A stretch of 64,000 nucleotides of DNA from Limnohabitans sp. JirII-31 (GCF_002778315.1 NZ_NESA01000005.1:124001-188000), one strand, 5' to 3'; positions 50,174 through 58,660 are shown, numbered from the stretch's first letter. The notes: generated by a model from the sequence alone, not told the origin. Made by a program: numbers and translations.

Positions 50174-50629
50174 TCAGTCGGTCGGCGGCAGGTCGAGCGC
50201 GATCACCTCGTCGAGCAAGGCATACAGCTGGGCCAATTTGGTTTTACCTAGGTGCTGCTCCATGGTTTGGTAGTGCGCTTCGATGGTGTGTGACAGGGTG
50301 TCCACGCGTTGCAGCCCCAAGGCGGTGGGTCTCACCACAGTGCGGCGTTGGTCGCTGGGGTCGCGTTGGCGTTGCACCAGGCCATCGCGCTCCATGCGCG
50401 TGAGCACGCCGCTAAGGCTGGGGCCGGTGATGAAGGCCTCACGCCCAATGCGTCCGGTTTCGACGCCTTGGCCTCCGTTGCCGTGGTCTTCGCCCAGCAC
50501 CCGCAACACCCGCCATTGCTGGTCGCTCAGACCATGGCTGCGCAAGCCCGGTCGGGTGTGGGCCATCACCGATTCGCGTGCTTGCAGCAGCAAACGCGGC
50601 AGGTTGCGATGGACGAAGGGTTGGCGCAT
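50174..50629 (-). CDS. hpaR: Homoprotocatechuate degradation regulator, MarR family
   Basis: A 151-residue MarR-type winged-helix repressor. The HpaR-like start HRNLPRLLLQARESVMAHTR leads to GLSDQQWRVLRVLGEDHG; the recognition region is FITGPSLSGVLTRMERDGLV followed by the wing RQRDPSDQRRTVVRPTALG. HpaR represses the meta-cleavage operon in the absence of 4-hydroxyphenylacetate or homoprotocatechuate. It precedes hpaG1 on the same strand and is probably autoregulated via the palindrome at 50655-50666. It is divergent from radA. Confidence 0.92.
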   Translation of the reverse strand: MRQPFVHRNLPRLLLQARESVMAHTRPGLRSHGLSDQQWRVLRVLGEDHGNGGQGVETGRIGREAFITGPSLSGVLTRMERDGLVQRQRDPSDQRRTVVRPTALGLQRVDTLSHTIEAHYQTMEQHLGKTKLAQLYALLDEVIALDLPPTD

Positions 50630-50654
50630 GGGAGCAACACGAGATGGAATTTAT

Positions 50655-50666
50655 TTAACATGTTAA
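50655..50666. promoter_or_regulatory. Candidate HpaR operator
   Basis: TTAACATGTTAA is a perfect 12-base palindrome located 26 bases upstream of the hpaR start, in the gap before radA. MarR proteins bind AT-rich palindromes of this kind near their own promoters. Binding here is inferred. Confidence 0.55.
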
Positions 50667-50766
50667 GTGAATGCTTTGCATGGACCAAGCCCTGAAACGA
50701 CGTTGCCGCCTGGGATTTACCCTTGAAAAGCACAGACACTGTTTGTTTGTCCAGTACTATTGCGGC

Positions 50767-52146
50767 ATGGCCAAAGAAAAAACCCACTATGTCTGCACCG
50801 AATGCGGTGGCAGCAGCCCCAAATGGCTGGGCAAATGCCCGAGCTGCAACGCCTGGAACACGCTCATCGAGAGCGCGGTCGAGTCGGCGGGCGCTGGCAG
50901 CAAGAACCGCTACGCGGGCATGGCCGCGCTCGCGCCCAGTGCCGAGGTGGCCACGCTGTCTGACATTGAAGCCCACGACGTGGCCCGCACCCCCACCGGC
51001 CAAGAAGAGCTCGACCGGGTGCTCGGTGGTGGCATGGTGGACGGCGGCGTGGTGTTGATTGGCGGCGACCCCGGCATTGGCAAATCCACCTTGTTGTTGC
51101 AAGCCATGGACGGCTTGCAGCGCAGCGGCATGGCCACCTTGTATGTGACGGGCGAAGAGTCGGCGGCCCAAGTGGCGCTGCGCTCGCGCCGTTTGGGGCT
51201 TGACCACAGCCAGGTGCAGGTGCTGGCCGAAACCCTGCTCGAAAAAGTGCTGGCGACGGTCGACAAACTCAAGCCTGCGGTGGTGGTGATGGACTCGATC
51301 CAAACGGTTTACTCCGACCAACTCACCAGCGCCCCCGGCTCGGTGGCGCAGGTGCGCGAATGCGCGGCCCACCTCACCCGCATGGCCAAGTCCACCGGCA
51401 CGGCGGTGGTGTTGGTGGGCCACGTCACCAAAGAGGGCGCGTTGGCCGGGCCGCGTGTCTTGGAACACATGGTCGACACCGTGTTGTACTTTGAAGGCGA
51501 CACCCACTCCACCTACCGGCTGGTGCGGGCCATCAAAAACCGTTTTGGTGCGGTCAACGAAATTGGCGTCTTCGCCATGACCGAAAAAGGCCTCAAAGGC
51601 GTGAGCAACCCCAGCGCCATTTTCTTGAGCCAGCACCCCGAGCCCGTGCCCGGCAGCTGTGTGTTGGTCACGCTCGAAGGCACGCGCCCCATGCTGGTCG
51701 AAATCCAGGCCTTGGTCGACACCGGGGGCCCCTCGCCACGTCGCTTGAGCGTGGGCCTGGACCGCGACCGTTTGGCCATGTTGCTGGCGGTGTTGCACCG
51801 CCATGCCGGTGTGGCGTGCATGGACCAAGATGTGTTTGTCAACGCCGTGGGCGGTGTGCGCATCAGCGAGCCCGCCGCCGACTTGGCCGTCATGCTGGCC
51901 ATCCAGAGCAGCTTGCGTGGCAAGCCCTTGCCCCAGGGTTTCATTGCCTTTGGCGAGGTGGGCCTGGCGGGCGAAGTGCGCCCGGCCCCGCGCGGCCAAG
52001 AACGCTTGAAAGAAGCCGCCAAACTGGGCTTCACGGTGGCTGTGATTCCGAAAGCCAACATGCCTAAAAAGCCCATCGAAGGCATGACTTTGCACCCGGT
52101 GGAACGTGTGGATGAGGCGATTGGTTTGGTGCGCTCGCTGGGTTGA
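50767..52146 (+). CDS. radA: DNA repair protein RadA
   Basis: A 459-residue RecA-like ATPase that aids branch migration in recombination. The N-terminal zinc finger is CTECGGSSPKWLGKCPSCNA (residues 10-29). Walker A is LIGGDPGIGKSTLLLQ, the RadA-specific motif is KNRFGAVNEIGVF, and the C-terminal Lon-like domain has AIQSSLRGKPLPQGFIAFGE. I chose the ATG at 50767 (MAKEKTHYVCTECGG), the standard family start; an upstream in-frame extension lacks similarity. It stands alone, divergent from hpaR. Confidence 0.96.
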   Translation: MAKEKTHYVCTECGGSSPKWLGKCPSCNAWNTLIESAVESAGAGSKNRYAGMAALAPSAEVATLSDIEAHDVARTPTGQEELDRVLGGGMVDGGVVLIGGDPGIGKSTLLLQAMDGLQRSGMATLYVTGEESAAQVALRSRRLGLDHSQVQVLAETLLEKVLATVDKLKPAVVVMDSIQTVYSDQLTSAPGSVAQVRECAAHLTRMAKSTGTAVVLVGHVTKEGALAGPRVLEHMVDTVLYFEGDTHSTYRLVRAIKNRFGAVNEIGVFAMTEKGLKGVSNPSAIFLSQHPEPVPGSCVLVTLEGTRPMLVEIQALVDTGGPSPRRLSVGLDRDRLAMLLAVLHRHAGVACMDQDVFVNAVGGVRISEPAADLAVMLAIQSSLRGKPLPQGFIAFGEVGLAGEVRPAPRGQERLKEAAKLGFTVAVIPKANMPKKPIEGMTLHPVERVDEAIGLVRSLG

Positions 52147-52234
52147 AGCGGGACCAAAGGAGCCGCAGGTTTGCGTCGCCTGTGTGGCGCGGGCAAAGAC
52201 GATCGGACGATCACGGGCCTGAGACAATAGCGCC

Positions 52235-52690
52235 ATGAACTTTCAACGATATGCGATACCGATAGGTGCTGTGGGCCTGACTGCTTGGGCTTGGCAATCC
52301 ATGCAGTGGATGGGCGTGGCCATGGTCTTCACTGGCGGGGTGATGTGGCTGTTGCTCTACTTCACCCGCTTGGTGCAAATCATGAAACGCGCCAGTAAGC
52401 GCCCGATCGGCTATGTGGACAGCGCGGTCATGCTCAACGCCAAGCTCAAAACCGGCTTGAGCTTGATGCACGTCATTGCCATGACGCGTGCCCTGGGGCA
52501 ACTTGAGACCGAGAAAGACGCCCAGCCTGAAGTTTTCAGCTGGCGCGATGGCTCCGAGTCGGTGGTGCGCTGCACCTTCTTGCATGGCAAGCTGCAAAGC
52601 TGGGACCTGACGCGACCAGAGGCTGAGCCAGACCACGACGCGCCCGCACTGGCAGCCGCAGAGGTCTCGGATGTGACCGCCAAGGCATGA
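52235..52690 (+). CDS. Conserved hypothetical membrane protein
   Basis: A 151-residue protein with two closely spaced hydrophobic segments at about 6-20 (YAIPIGAVGLTAWAWQSM) and 25-45 (WMGVAMVFTGGVMWLLLYFT). A soluble tail with YVDSAVMLNAKLKTGLSLMH and VIAMTRALGQLETEKDAQPE follows, ending in an acidic Ala-rich region. I recall such proteins as a conserved gene next to ilvE in Burkholderiales, without known function. The ATG and frame are clear. It lies between radA and ilvE on the same strand, 90 bases before ilvE. Nothing visible suggests an enzyme activity. Confidence 0.75.
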   Translation: MNFQRYAIPIGAVGLTAWAWQSMQWMGVAMVFTGGVMWLLLYFTRLVQIMKRASKRPIGYVDSAVMLNAKLKTGLSLMHVIAMTRALGQLETEKDAQPEVFSWRDGSESVVRCTFLHGKLQSWDLTRPEAEPDHDAPALAAAEVSDVTAKA

Positions 52691-52780
52691 GCCTCTGAGC
52701 GACTTCTCTGCCCTCGTTAAAATCAAACGCTAGGCTGGATCGGCCCAGCACACCTCCCATACAAGTCCAAAGGAAAACCC

Positions 52781-53731
52781 ATGAGCGTCGTAATTCCCTC
52801 AATGTCTGACCGTGACGGCAAGATTTGGATGGATGGCCAGATGGTGGAATGGCGCGACGCCAAGATCCACGTGCTGTCGCACACCCTGCACTACGGCTGC
52901 GGCGCGTTCGAAGGCGTGCGTGCTTACAAAACCGCCAATGGCACCGCGATCTTTCGCCTGCAAGAGCACACCGACCGCCTGTTCAACAGCGCCAAAATTT
53001 TGCGTATGGCCATTCCGTTCACCAAAGAACAGGTCAACGAAGCCCAGCGCGCTGTGGTGCGCGAGAACAACCTGGAGAGCGGCTACATCCGCCCGCTCAC
53101 CTGGATTGGTGACAAAAAGCTCGGTGTCAGCCCCAAAGGCAACACCATCCACCTGATGGTGGCGGCTTGGACCTGGGGCGCGTACCTGGGCGAAGAAGGC
53201 ATGAAGCGCGGCATCCGCGTCAAGACCAGCAGCTACACCCGCCACCACGTCAACATCACCATGACGCAGGCCAAGGCGGTGAGCAACTACACCAACTCGA
53301 TCCTGGCCAACATGGAAGTCACCGACGAGGGCTACGACGAAGCCCTGTTGCTCGACACCTCGGGCTTTGTGTCTGAAGGCGCTGGCGAAAACATTTTTGT
53401 GGTGAAAGACGGTGTGATCTACACCCCCGATTTGTCGGCCGGTGCCCTCAACGGCATCACCCGCAACACGGTGTTCCACATCGCCAAAGACCTGGGGCTG
53501 GAGATTGTGCAAAAGCGCATTACTCGCGACGAGGTGTACATCGCCGACGAGGCCTTCTTCACCGGCACGGCGGCTGAAGTCACGCCGATTCGTGAGCTCG
53601 ACCGCATCGAGTTGGGCAAAGAAGGCTATGTGGGTAGCCGCGGCCCCATCACCGAAAAAATTCAAAGCGCCTTCTTTGACATCGTCAATGGCCGCAACCC
53701 CAAGTACGCCCATTGGTTGACCCAAGTCTGA
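52781..53731 (+). CDS. ilvE: Branched-chain amino acid aminotransferase
   Basis: A 316-residue fold-type IV PLP transaminase that performs the last step of valine, leucine and isoleucine synthesis. It has KIWMDGQMVEWRDAKIHVLS, HTLHYGCGAFEGVRAYKTA, GYIRPLTWIGDKKLGV, the PLP lysine in ITMTQAKAVSNYTNSILANM and EGAGENIFVVKDGVIYTPDL. The end FFTGTAAEVTPIRELDRIEL has the phosphate-cup threonine. A GGAAAA before the ATG serves as ribosome-binding site. It is 18 bases upstream of the zinc-finger protein gene. Confidence 0.95.
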   Translation: MSVVIPSMSDRDGKIWMDGQMVEWRDAKIHVLSHTLHYGCGAFEGVRAYKTANGTAIFRLQEHTDRLFNSAKILRMAIPFTKEQVNEAQRAVVRENNLESGYIRPLTWIGDKKLGVSPKGNTIHLMVAAWTWGAYLGEEGMKRGIRVKTSSYTRHHVNITMTQAKAVSNYTNSILANMEVTDEGYDEALLLDTSGFVSEGAGENIFVVKDGVIYTPDLSAGALNGITRNTVFHIAKDLGLEIVQKRITRDEVYIADEAFFTGTAAEVTPIRELDRIELGKEGYVGSRGPITEKIQSAFFDIVNGRNPKYAHWLTQV

Positions 53732-53749
53732 AGCACAGGGAACGCACAC

Positions 53750-53953
53750 ATGACACACCCAGTTGAACTCCTGGCCAAAGACCTCAATGGCCATGGCGGC
53801 GTGTTTTGCCCCAGCGCCAAAGCCGACATGAAGCTCTGGAACAGCCACCCCAAGGTGTACCTGGATGTGGCCAAAACCGGCGAAGCCAAGTGCCCCTATT
53901 GCGGCACGGTGTACAAACTCAAAGCCGGCGAACACGTTGGCGGCCACCACTAA
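53750..53953 (+). CDS. Zinc-finger domain-containing protein (CHCC type)
   Basis: A 67-residue protein. Zinc ligands can be assigned to the FCPSAKADMKLWNSHPKVYL segment, with Cys20 and His33, and to KCPYCGTVYKL with two cysteines (C48 and C51). It ends EHVGGHH. This is the bacterial zf-CHCC family, related to mitochondrial NDUFS6; the function in bacteria is unknown. It follows ilvE after 18 bases, and the heptosyltransferase frame begins inside its last 17 bases, which suggests translational coupling. The order ilvE, zf-CHCC, waaF is familiar in betaproteobacteria. Confidence 0.9.
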   Translation: MTHPVELLAKDLNGHGGVFCPSAKADMKLWNSHPKVYLDVAKTGEAKCPYCGTVYKLKAGEHVGGHH

Positions 53954-54995
53954 AAACGCCCTCGTCATCGCGCCGCAATGGATCGGCGACGCGGTGATGA
54001 CCGAGCCTTTGCTGCGTCGCCTGGCCGCACGCGGTGAGCGCCTCACCGTAGGTGCCTTGCCTTGGGTGGCCCCGGTTTACCGCGCCATGCCCTGTGTGGC
54101 CGAGGTGATCGAGTTTCCATTCCAGCACGGTGGCCTGCAATGGCAAGGCCGACTGGCCATGGCGCGTGCCCTGCGCGGGCGCTTTGACGTGGCCTATGTG
54201 TGTCCGAACTCCCTCAAAAGCGCACTCATCCCTTGGCTGGCGCGCATTCCCCAACGCGTGGGCTACACCGGCGAAATGCGTTTTGGTTTGTTGACCGACC
54301 GTTTGGACAACCCCAGTGGCGAAGTACGCCCCCCGATGGTGGAGTTTTACGCCGCTCTGAGCTTGCTCGGGACCCAAGGGTCGATGCAGCTCAGTGGTGA
54401 CTTGCGCCCCGTGCTGCAACTCGCGCCGGCCTTGCTGGACGAGGCGCTGGAGTTGGTGGGCCGCATGCCGCATGTGCCCACGCTGGCGCGCAACAGCTAT
54501 GTGGTGTTTGCCCCCGGTGCCGAGTACGGCCCTGCCAAGCGCTGGCCAGCCCACCACTTTGCCGAGCTGGCGGCCAAGCTGGATGTCCCCGTCTTGTTGC
54601 TGGGCTCGGCCAAAGAGCAAGCCTTGTGTGATGACATCGCGCGCCAAGCCAATGCCGTGCGTCCCGGCCAATGCGTCAACCTGGCCGGCAAAACCTCGCT
54701 GGTGCAAGCCTTTGCCTTGATCGCCTCGGCCTACCGCGTGGTCAGCAACGACTCGGGCCTGATGCATGTGGCAGCCGCCTTTGGCGTGCCCCAAGTGGCG
54801 GTGTACGGCTCGTCCAGTCCCGAACACACGCCACCGTTGAACGACAAAGCACGCGTGTTGTGGCTGCGTGTGGACCCCAACTACCACCCGCCACTGGCCT
54901 GTGCACCTTGCTATGAACGCGTGTGTCCGTTGGGCCATACCCGTTGCCTGGAAGACATCACCCCCGAGCGTGTGTTGCAGGCCTTTCAATCCTGA
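53937..54995 (+). CDS. waaF: Lipopolysaccharide heptosyltransferase II
   Basis: A 352-residue glycosyltransferase family 9 enzyme that adds the second heptose to the LPS inner core on the cytoplasmic face. Typical parts are ALVIAPQWIGDAVMTEPLLR at the start, LAMARALRGRFDVAYVCPNS, VGYTGEMRFGLLTDRL, FAPGAEYGPAKRWPAHHFAE, VVSNDSGLMHVAAAFGVPQV and YGSSSPEHTPPL. The usual ATG start is absent; the best start I see is TTG at 53937, giving a short lead before NALVIAPQWIGD and overlapping the zinc-finger gene by 17 bases. The start is uncertain by several codons; the product is not. Confidence 0.92.
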   Translation: MAATTKNALVIAPQWIGDAVMTEPLLRRLAARGERLTVGALPWVAPVYRAMPCVAEVIEFPFQHGGLQWQGRLAMARALRGRFDVAYVCPNSLKSALIPWLARIPQRVGYTGEMRFGLLTDRLDNPSGEVRPPMVEFYAALSLLGTQGSMQLSGDLRPVLQLAPALLDEALELVGRMPHVPTLARNSYVVFAPGAEYGPAKRWPAHHFAELAAKLDVPVLLLGSAKEQALCDDIARQANAVRPGQCVNLAGKTSLVQAFALIASAYRVVSNDSGLMHVAAAFGVPQVAVYGSSSPEHTPPLNDKARVLWLRVDPNYHPPLACAPCYERVCPLGHTRCLEDITPERVLQAFQS

Positions 54996-55008
54996 TTGAT
55001 TTTTTGCC

Positions 55009-55797
55009 ATGAACTACAGCACCGACTTCCCCAGCCTGCAACACAGCGTCTCGCCTGAAGAATGGCAAACCCGTGTCGAGCTGGCCGCTTGCTACCGTTT
55101 GATGGACCAGTTCGGCATGACCGATCTGATCTACAACCACATCACGGCGCGCATTCCAGGCACCGACCATTTGCTGATCAACCTCTACGGCTTGCTCTAC
55201 AAAGAAATCACGGCATCGAGCTTGGTGAAAATTGATGCATCTGGCCAGATCATCAGCCAGCCCGACACCGACTACGGCATCAACAAGTCGGGCTATGTGA
55301 TCCACGGTTGCATCCACGAAGCGCGCCCCGATGTGCGCTGTGTGATTCACACCCACACCCGCGCGGGCATGGCGGTGGCCAGCATGCAATGCGGCTTGTT
55401 GCCGATGACGCAAACCTCCATCCGTTTTGTGGGCCACCTCGGTTACCACGACTTTGAAGGCCCGGCCATTGACCTGGCCGAGCGCGTGCGCTTGGTGCAA
55501 GACCTGGGGCCTCACGACGCCATGATTTTGCGCAACCACGGCTTGCTCACCTGTGGCGCCACCATTCAGCAAGCCTTCAACACCATGTACCAGTTGGAAA
55601 TGTCGTGCCGTGCGCAGGTGGACGCCATGGCCGCCCGCACCGAGCTGACCCTGCCCTCGCCCGAGGTGCTGGCGCACACGGCCCATCTGTACCAACCGGG
55701 CACACGCCGCCCCTATGGGGTGCTGGAGTGGCCCGCCATGCTTCGTCTGTTGCAAGCCGAGGGCAAAAACTCGGGCTACCCGCCTTACGACATTTGA
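55009..55797 (+). CDS. Class II aldolase/adducin family protein
   Basis: A 262-residue protein of the same subfamily as the one at 44182. It has WQTRVELAACYRLMDQFGMT, then DLIYNHITARIPG. The zinc histidines are in CVIHTHTRAGMAVASMQCGL and ILRNHGLLTCGATIQQAF. Shared features include a GYHDFEG stretch before the third histidine. It stands 13 bases after waaF but belongs by function to the catabolic genes that follow on the other strand; its end overlaps the dioxygenase gene by 13 bases. Substrate is unknown; these proteins may cleave aldols or dehydrate and decarboxylate hydroxy acids. Confidence 0.9.
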   Translation: MNYSTDFPSLQHSVSPEEWQTRVELAACYRLMDQFGMTDLIYNHITARIPGTDHLLINLYGLLYKEITASSLVKIDASGQIISQPDTDYGINKSGYVIHGCIHEARPDVRCVIHTHTRAGMAVASMQCGLLPMTQTSIRFVGHLGYHDFEGPAIDLAERVRLVQDLGPHDAMILRNHGLLTCGATIQQAFNTMYQLEMSCRAQVDAMAARTELTLPSPEVLAHTAHLYQPGTRRPYGVLEWPAMLRLLQAEGKNSGYPPYDI

Positions 55798-56651
55798 GTG
55801 CTGCCGCCGTAGGCCAGCAGTGGCGCGCCTTGCAGCATGATGCGCAACAGGTAGCGGTATTCCTCGGGGTCGTAGTCCGCATTGGCTTGGTGCAGCACCG
55901 AGCGGTTGTCCCAAATCACCAAGTCCCCCACTTGCCAGCGGTGGCGGTATTCGTAGCGCGGTTGGGTGGCGTGGGCGTAGAGCGCTTCAATCAAGGCGTA
56001 ACCCGCCTCGTCGTCCAGGCCATCAATGCCTTCCATGCGTCCGGTGTTCAGGTACAGCGCAGCCCGTCCGCTGTCGGGGTGGCGAATCACCAAGGGCTGC
56101 AGCGTGCGTGGAATGCGGGCCATCTCTTCGTCGCTGAGTTTGGCAAAGCTGCGCGGGCTGCGGCTGCTTTGGTGCACATGCAGCGAGCGCAGGCCCACGA
56201 TGCGCTGCTGCATGGCCTCGGGCAAATCGTCAAACGCTTGGCGCGCATCGACAAACTGGGTGTCGCCGCCGTGGGACGGAATTTCCACCGCCACCAAGGT
56301 GGTGGCTTTGGGCGGTGCCAAGTCGTTGGAGTGGTCGGTGTGGTAGTTCTCGCCGCGCACTTGCAGCTTGCCGTTTTTGCGCGGCAAGTCGTGGGTGGAG
56401 TTGTAGCCCACCAACGGGTAGTCGGGCAGCACAAACTTTTTGATTTGCTGCGGCGTCAAGGGGCCAAAGATTTCGGCGGCTTGCATGAACTGCGGCGGCG
56501 TCAGCGGCTGCTGACGAAACACCAGCACGGCGTAGGTAGCGAACAAGTCGTTGAGCTGCGCGCGGATCTCGGCGTTTTGCGGCTGGGTCAAATCCAGGCC
56601 TGAAACTTCAGCGCCAAACCCGGCGCGAATGGGTTGTACATGGAGGGTCAT
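55785..56651 (-). CDS. TauD/TfdA family Fe(II)/2-oxoglutarate dioxygenase
   Basis: A 288-residue dioxygenase. Iron ligands are His and Asp in RGENYHTDHSNDLAPPKATT (about 107-116) and the distal His in WDNRSVLHQANADYDP; the 2-oxoglutarate arginine follows in EEYRYLLRIMLQG. The N-terminus is MTLHVQPIRAGFGAEVSGLD. The family hydroxylates taurine, phenoxyacetates and other small acids, often leading to breakage of a C-N, C-O or C-S bond. It is the last gene of a leftward operon with binding proteins and hydrolases. The substrate is unknown. The start at 56651 gives the normal N-terminus. Confidence 0.92.
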   Translation of the reverse strand: MTLHVQPIRAGFGAEVSGLDLTQPQNAEIRAQLNDLFATYAVLVFRQQPLTPPQFMQAAEIFGPLTPQQIKKFVLPDYPLVGYNSTHDLPRKNGKLQVRGENYHTDHSNDLAPPKATTLVAVEIPSHGGDTQFVDARQAFDDLPEAMQQRIVGLRSLHVHQSSRSPRSFAKLSDEEMARIPRTLQPLVIRHPDSGRAALYLNTGRMEGIDGLDDEAGYALIEALYAHATQPRYEYRHRWQVGDLVIWDNRSVLHQANADYDPEEYRYLLRIMLQGAPLLAYGGSTQMS

Positions 56652-56675
56652 GCAAAGTCTCCTGAAGGGCTGCAC

Positions 56676-57701
56676 TTACTCGGCTTTGATGCCGGTTTGT
56701 TTGGCCAGTTGTGCCCATTTGACGGTGTCGTCGGCGATGAGTTTTTCCAATTCGCTGCGTTTGAGTGGTAGGGCTTCGGCCCCTTCCGAGGCAAAGCGCT
56801 GGTGCATCTCGGGCGTGGTCAGCACCGCATTCACTTCGCGGTGCAGCGCGTCCACCAAGGGCATGGGCGTGCCCGCTGGGGCCAGCAGCGCCCACCAGTT
56901 GCTGGCTTCCATGTCGATGCCCGACTCGCGCAGCGTGGGCACGGTGGGAATCAGGTCCACCCGTTTGGGGCCCGCCACCGCCAGCAGTTTGATCTTGCCC
57001 GCACGCAAAAAGGTTTGCATCTGAATCAAGCTGCCCAAGGACACCTGCACGTGCCCTGCCGCCAAATCCACCAAGGCTGGGCCACCGCCTTTGTAGTGCA
57101 CCACACTCAGAACGGCACCACTGCGTTGCATGAACAACTCGATGGCGAAGTGCTGAAAACTCGCCACGCCTGCCGAGCCAAAAAACACCTTGCCCGCGTT
57201 TTTCTTGGAGTACTCCACCAATTCTTTGATGGAGTTGACCGGCAGGTCTGCCGCCACCGCAATCACGCTCGGGCCCATGCCCAGCATGGCCACCGGGATG
57301 AACGACTTCACCGGGTCGTAGCTGAGCTTCATGATCGACGCGTTCATGGTGTAGGTCGACGAGATCAGCACCAGCGTGTTGCCATCGGGTTCGGCGCGCG
57401 CCACCAGCTCGGTGCCCATCGCGCCTCCGGCGCCGGGGCGGTTTTCAACAATCACGCTGCGCTTGAGGCGGGCCGTGAGTTGCTGCGCCATGCTGCGTCC
57501 CACGATGTCGTTGCTGCCACCCGGCGCAAACGGCACCACGATGCGCAGCGGCTTGTTGTCTTGTGCCTGCGCCAAAGGCGTGTGGCCGAGTGCGCCGGCA
57601 CCCAAGGATGAGGCGAGCAGCCACTGAGTGAAGCGCCGCCGAGAGGCCGCAGCATCGGAGCGAGGTCGTTGCAACTCAGGGGAGGTGTGGGGCAAAGACA
57701 T
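56676..57701 (-). CDS. Bug/TctC-family periplasmic substrate-binding protein
   Basis: A 341-residue binding protein of the tripartite tricarboxylate transporter type. A twin-arginine-like signal (DAAASRRRFTQWLLASSLGA) ends near AQAQDN. The mature protein starts PLRIVVPFAPGGSNDIVGRS and has VIVENRPGAGGAMGTELVAR and, near the end, LRAGKIKLLAVAGPKRVDL, IPTVPTLRESGIDMEASNWW. Such proteins bind carboxylates; many in Burkholderiales stand without TctA/TctB genes, as here. It lies between the dioxygenase and an amidohydrolase gene, and likely binds the same substrate family or senses it. The ATG at 57701 begins MSLPHTSPELQ. Confidence 0.92.
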   Translation of the reverse strand: MSLPHTSPELQRPRSDAAASRRRFTQWLLASSLGAGALGHTPLAQAQDNKPLRIVVPFAPGGSNDIVGRSMAQQLTARLKRSVIVENRPGAGGAMGTELVARAEPDGNTLVLISSTYTMNASIMKLSYDPVKSFIPVAMLGMGPSVIAVAADLPVNSIKELVEYSKKNAGKVFFGSAGVASFQHFAIELFMQRSGAVLSVVHYKGGGPALVDLAAGHVQVSLGSLIQMQTFLRAGKIKLLAVAGPKRVDLIPTVPTLRESGIDMEASNWWALLAPAGTPMPLVDALHREVNAVLTTPEMHQRFASEGAEALPLKRSELEKLIADDTVKWAQLAKQTGIKAE

Positions 57702-57732
57702 AGGCGGCACGGTGTGGATGGCGGTGGGCGAC

Positions 57733-58641
57733 TCAGAAGTCGTACAAGCGCGCAGGGTTGGTGGCGAGTATTTGGCGCAGCGTGGCGGCGTCATCCACCC
57801 ACGCCGCCAAGCGGTTGAGCGCATGGCCATCGTTGATGGGGTTGAAGGCTTCCACCTGATCGCGATGGCGCGGCTGACCGGGGCGACCCCCGGGATGCGG
57901 CCAGTCGCTGCCCCACAGCAGGCGATCGGGCCGGTGGGCAATCAGCGTGCGCGCCATCTCGGTCATGGCCGCGCCGTCGGGGTCTTGTGCCACCCGGTGC
58001 GGAGCCGACAACTTGAGCCAGACACGGCCACTCGCCAGCAGCGCCAGCAAGGTGTCAAAGTGCGGTTGCGAGGTGCCCAACTCGGCCCGGGCCAAACAGA
58101 AGTGGTCGAACACCACGGGCGTATCCAAGGTGTTGATCACCTCACGCAAGGACGCCATCACGCTGAGGTTGGTGAACATTTGCAAGTGCCAGCCCAGCGG
58201 CGCCACGCGCGCCGTGGCCCAGCGCAGTTGTGTGGCGGCGTAGTCGGAGTCGTGGATGCCGCTGGTCTCTAGGTTCAAGCGAATGCCGCGCACACCCACC
58301 TTGTGCATGGCCTGTAGCTCTGCGTCGGTGGTGTGGGCATCGATCACCGCCACGCCGCGTCCACGCGGGCCCAACAACCGCAAAGCGTCCAGGGTGCAAG
58401 CGTTGTCAGTGCCATAGGGGCTGGGGTGAACAATCACCACGCGTGCAATCTGTAAGCCGTCATGCAAAGCCAGCAGGTCGGGCACCAAGGCGTCGCCCGG
58501 CATGTAGTTGCGCTCGGGCGACAGCGGGTAGTTGGCGCTGGGGCCAAACACATGGGTGTGGCAGTCGCAGGCCTCAGCGGGCATGGCAAAGTTCAGCGCG
58601 TCGTGGGCCACGCCAAGCACGGTCAGGGGGGAGGTGTTCAT
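57733..58641 (-). CDS. Amidohydrolase family protein (2-pyrone-dicarboxylate lactonase-like)
   Basis: A 302-residue TIM-barrel hydrolase. Ligands appear in ACDCHTHVFGPSANYPLSPE (HxH), later VFDHFCLARAELG and the Asp in LLWGSDWPHPGGRPG. The motif SPERNYMPGDALVPDLLA and IARVVIVHPSPYGTDN resemble LigI-type lactonases and related amidohydrolases. Its natural substrate may be a lactone or a cyclic amide. It is one of several leftward genes with close spacing. The start at 58641 gives MNTSPLTVLGVAH; a longer frame overlaps the next gene. Confidence 0.88.
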   Translation of the reverse strand: MNTSPLTVLGVAHDALNFAMPAEACDCHTHVFGPSANYPLSPERNYMPGDALVPDLLALHDGLQIARVVIVHPSPYGTDNACTLDALRLLGPRGRGVAVIDAHTTDAELQAMHKVGVRGIRLNLETSGIHDSDYAATQLRWATARVAPLGWHLQMFTNLSVMASLREVINTLDTPVVFDHFCLARAELGTSQPHFDTLLALLASGRVWLKLSAPHRVAQDPDGAAMTEMARTLIAHRPDRLLWGSDWPHPGGRPGQPRHRDQVEAFNPINDGHALNRLAAWVDDAATLRQILATNPARLYDF

Positions 58642-58660
58642 GGGGGATGTTTCAAAAATG

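Noticed and set aside
50566..52236. Long leftward open frame opposite radA
   Set aside because: It covers radA and both intergenic sides. RadA is complete with its zinc finger and Walker motifs; the antisense translation shows low-complexity His/Gly/Ala/Arg and no domain.
52799..54046. Leftward open frame opposite ilvE and the zinc-finger gene
   Set aside because: Shadow of two well-supported genes; it has no ribosome-binding site or motif.
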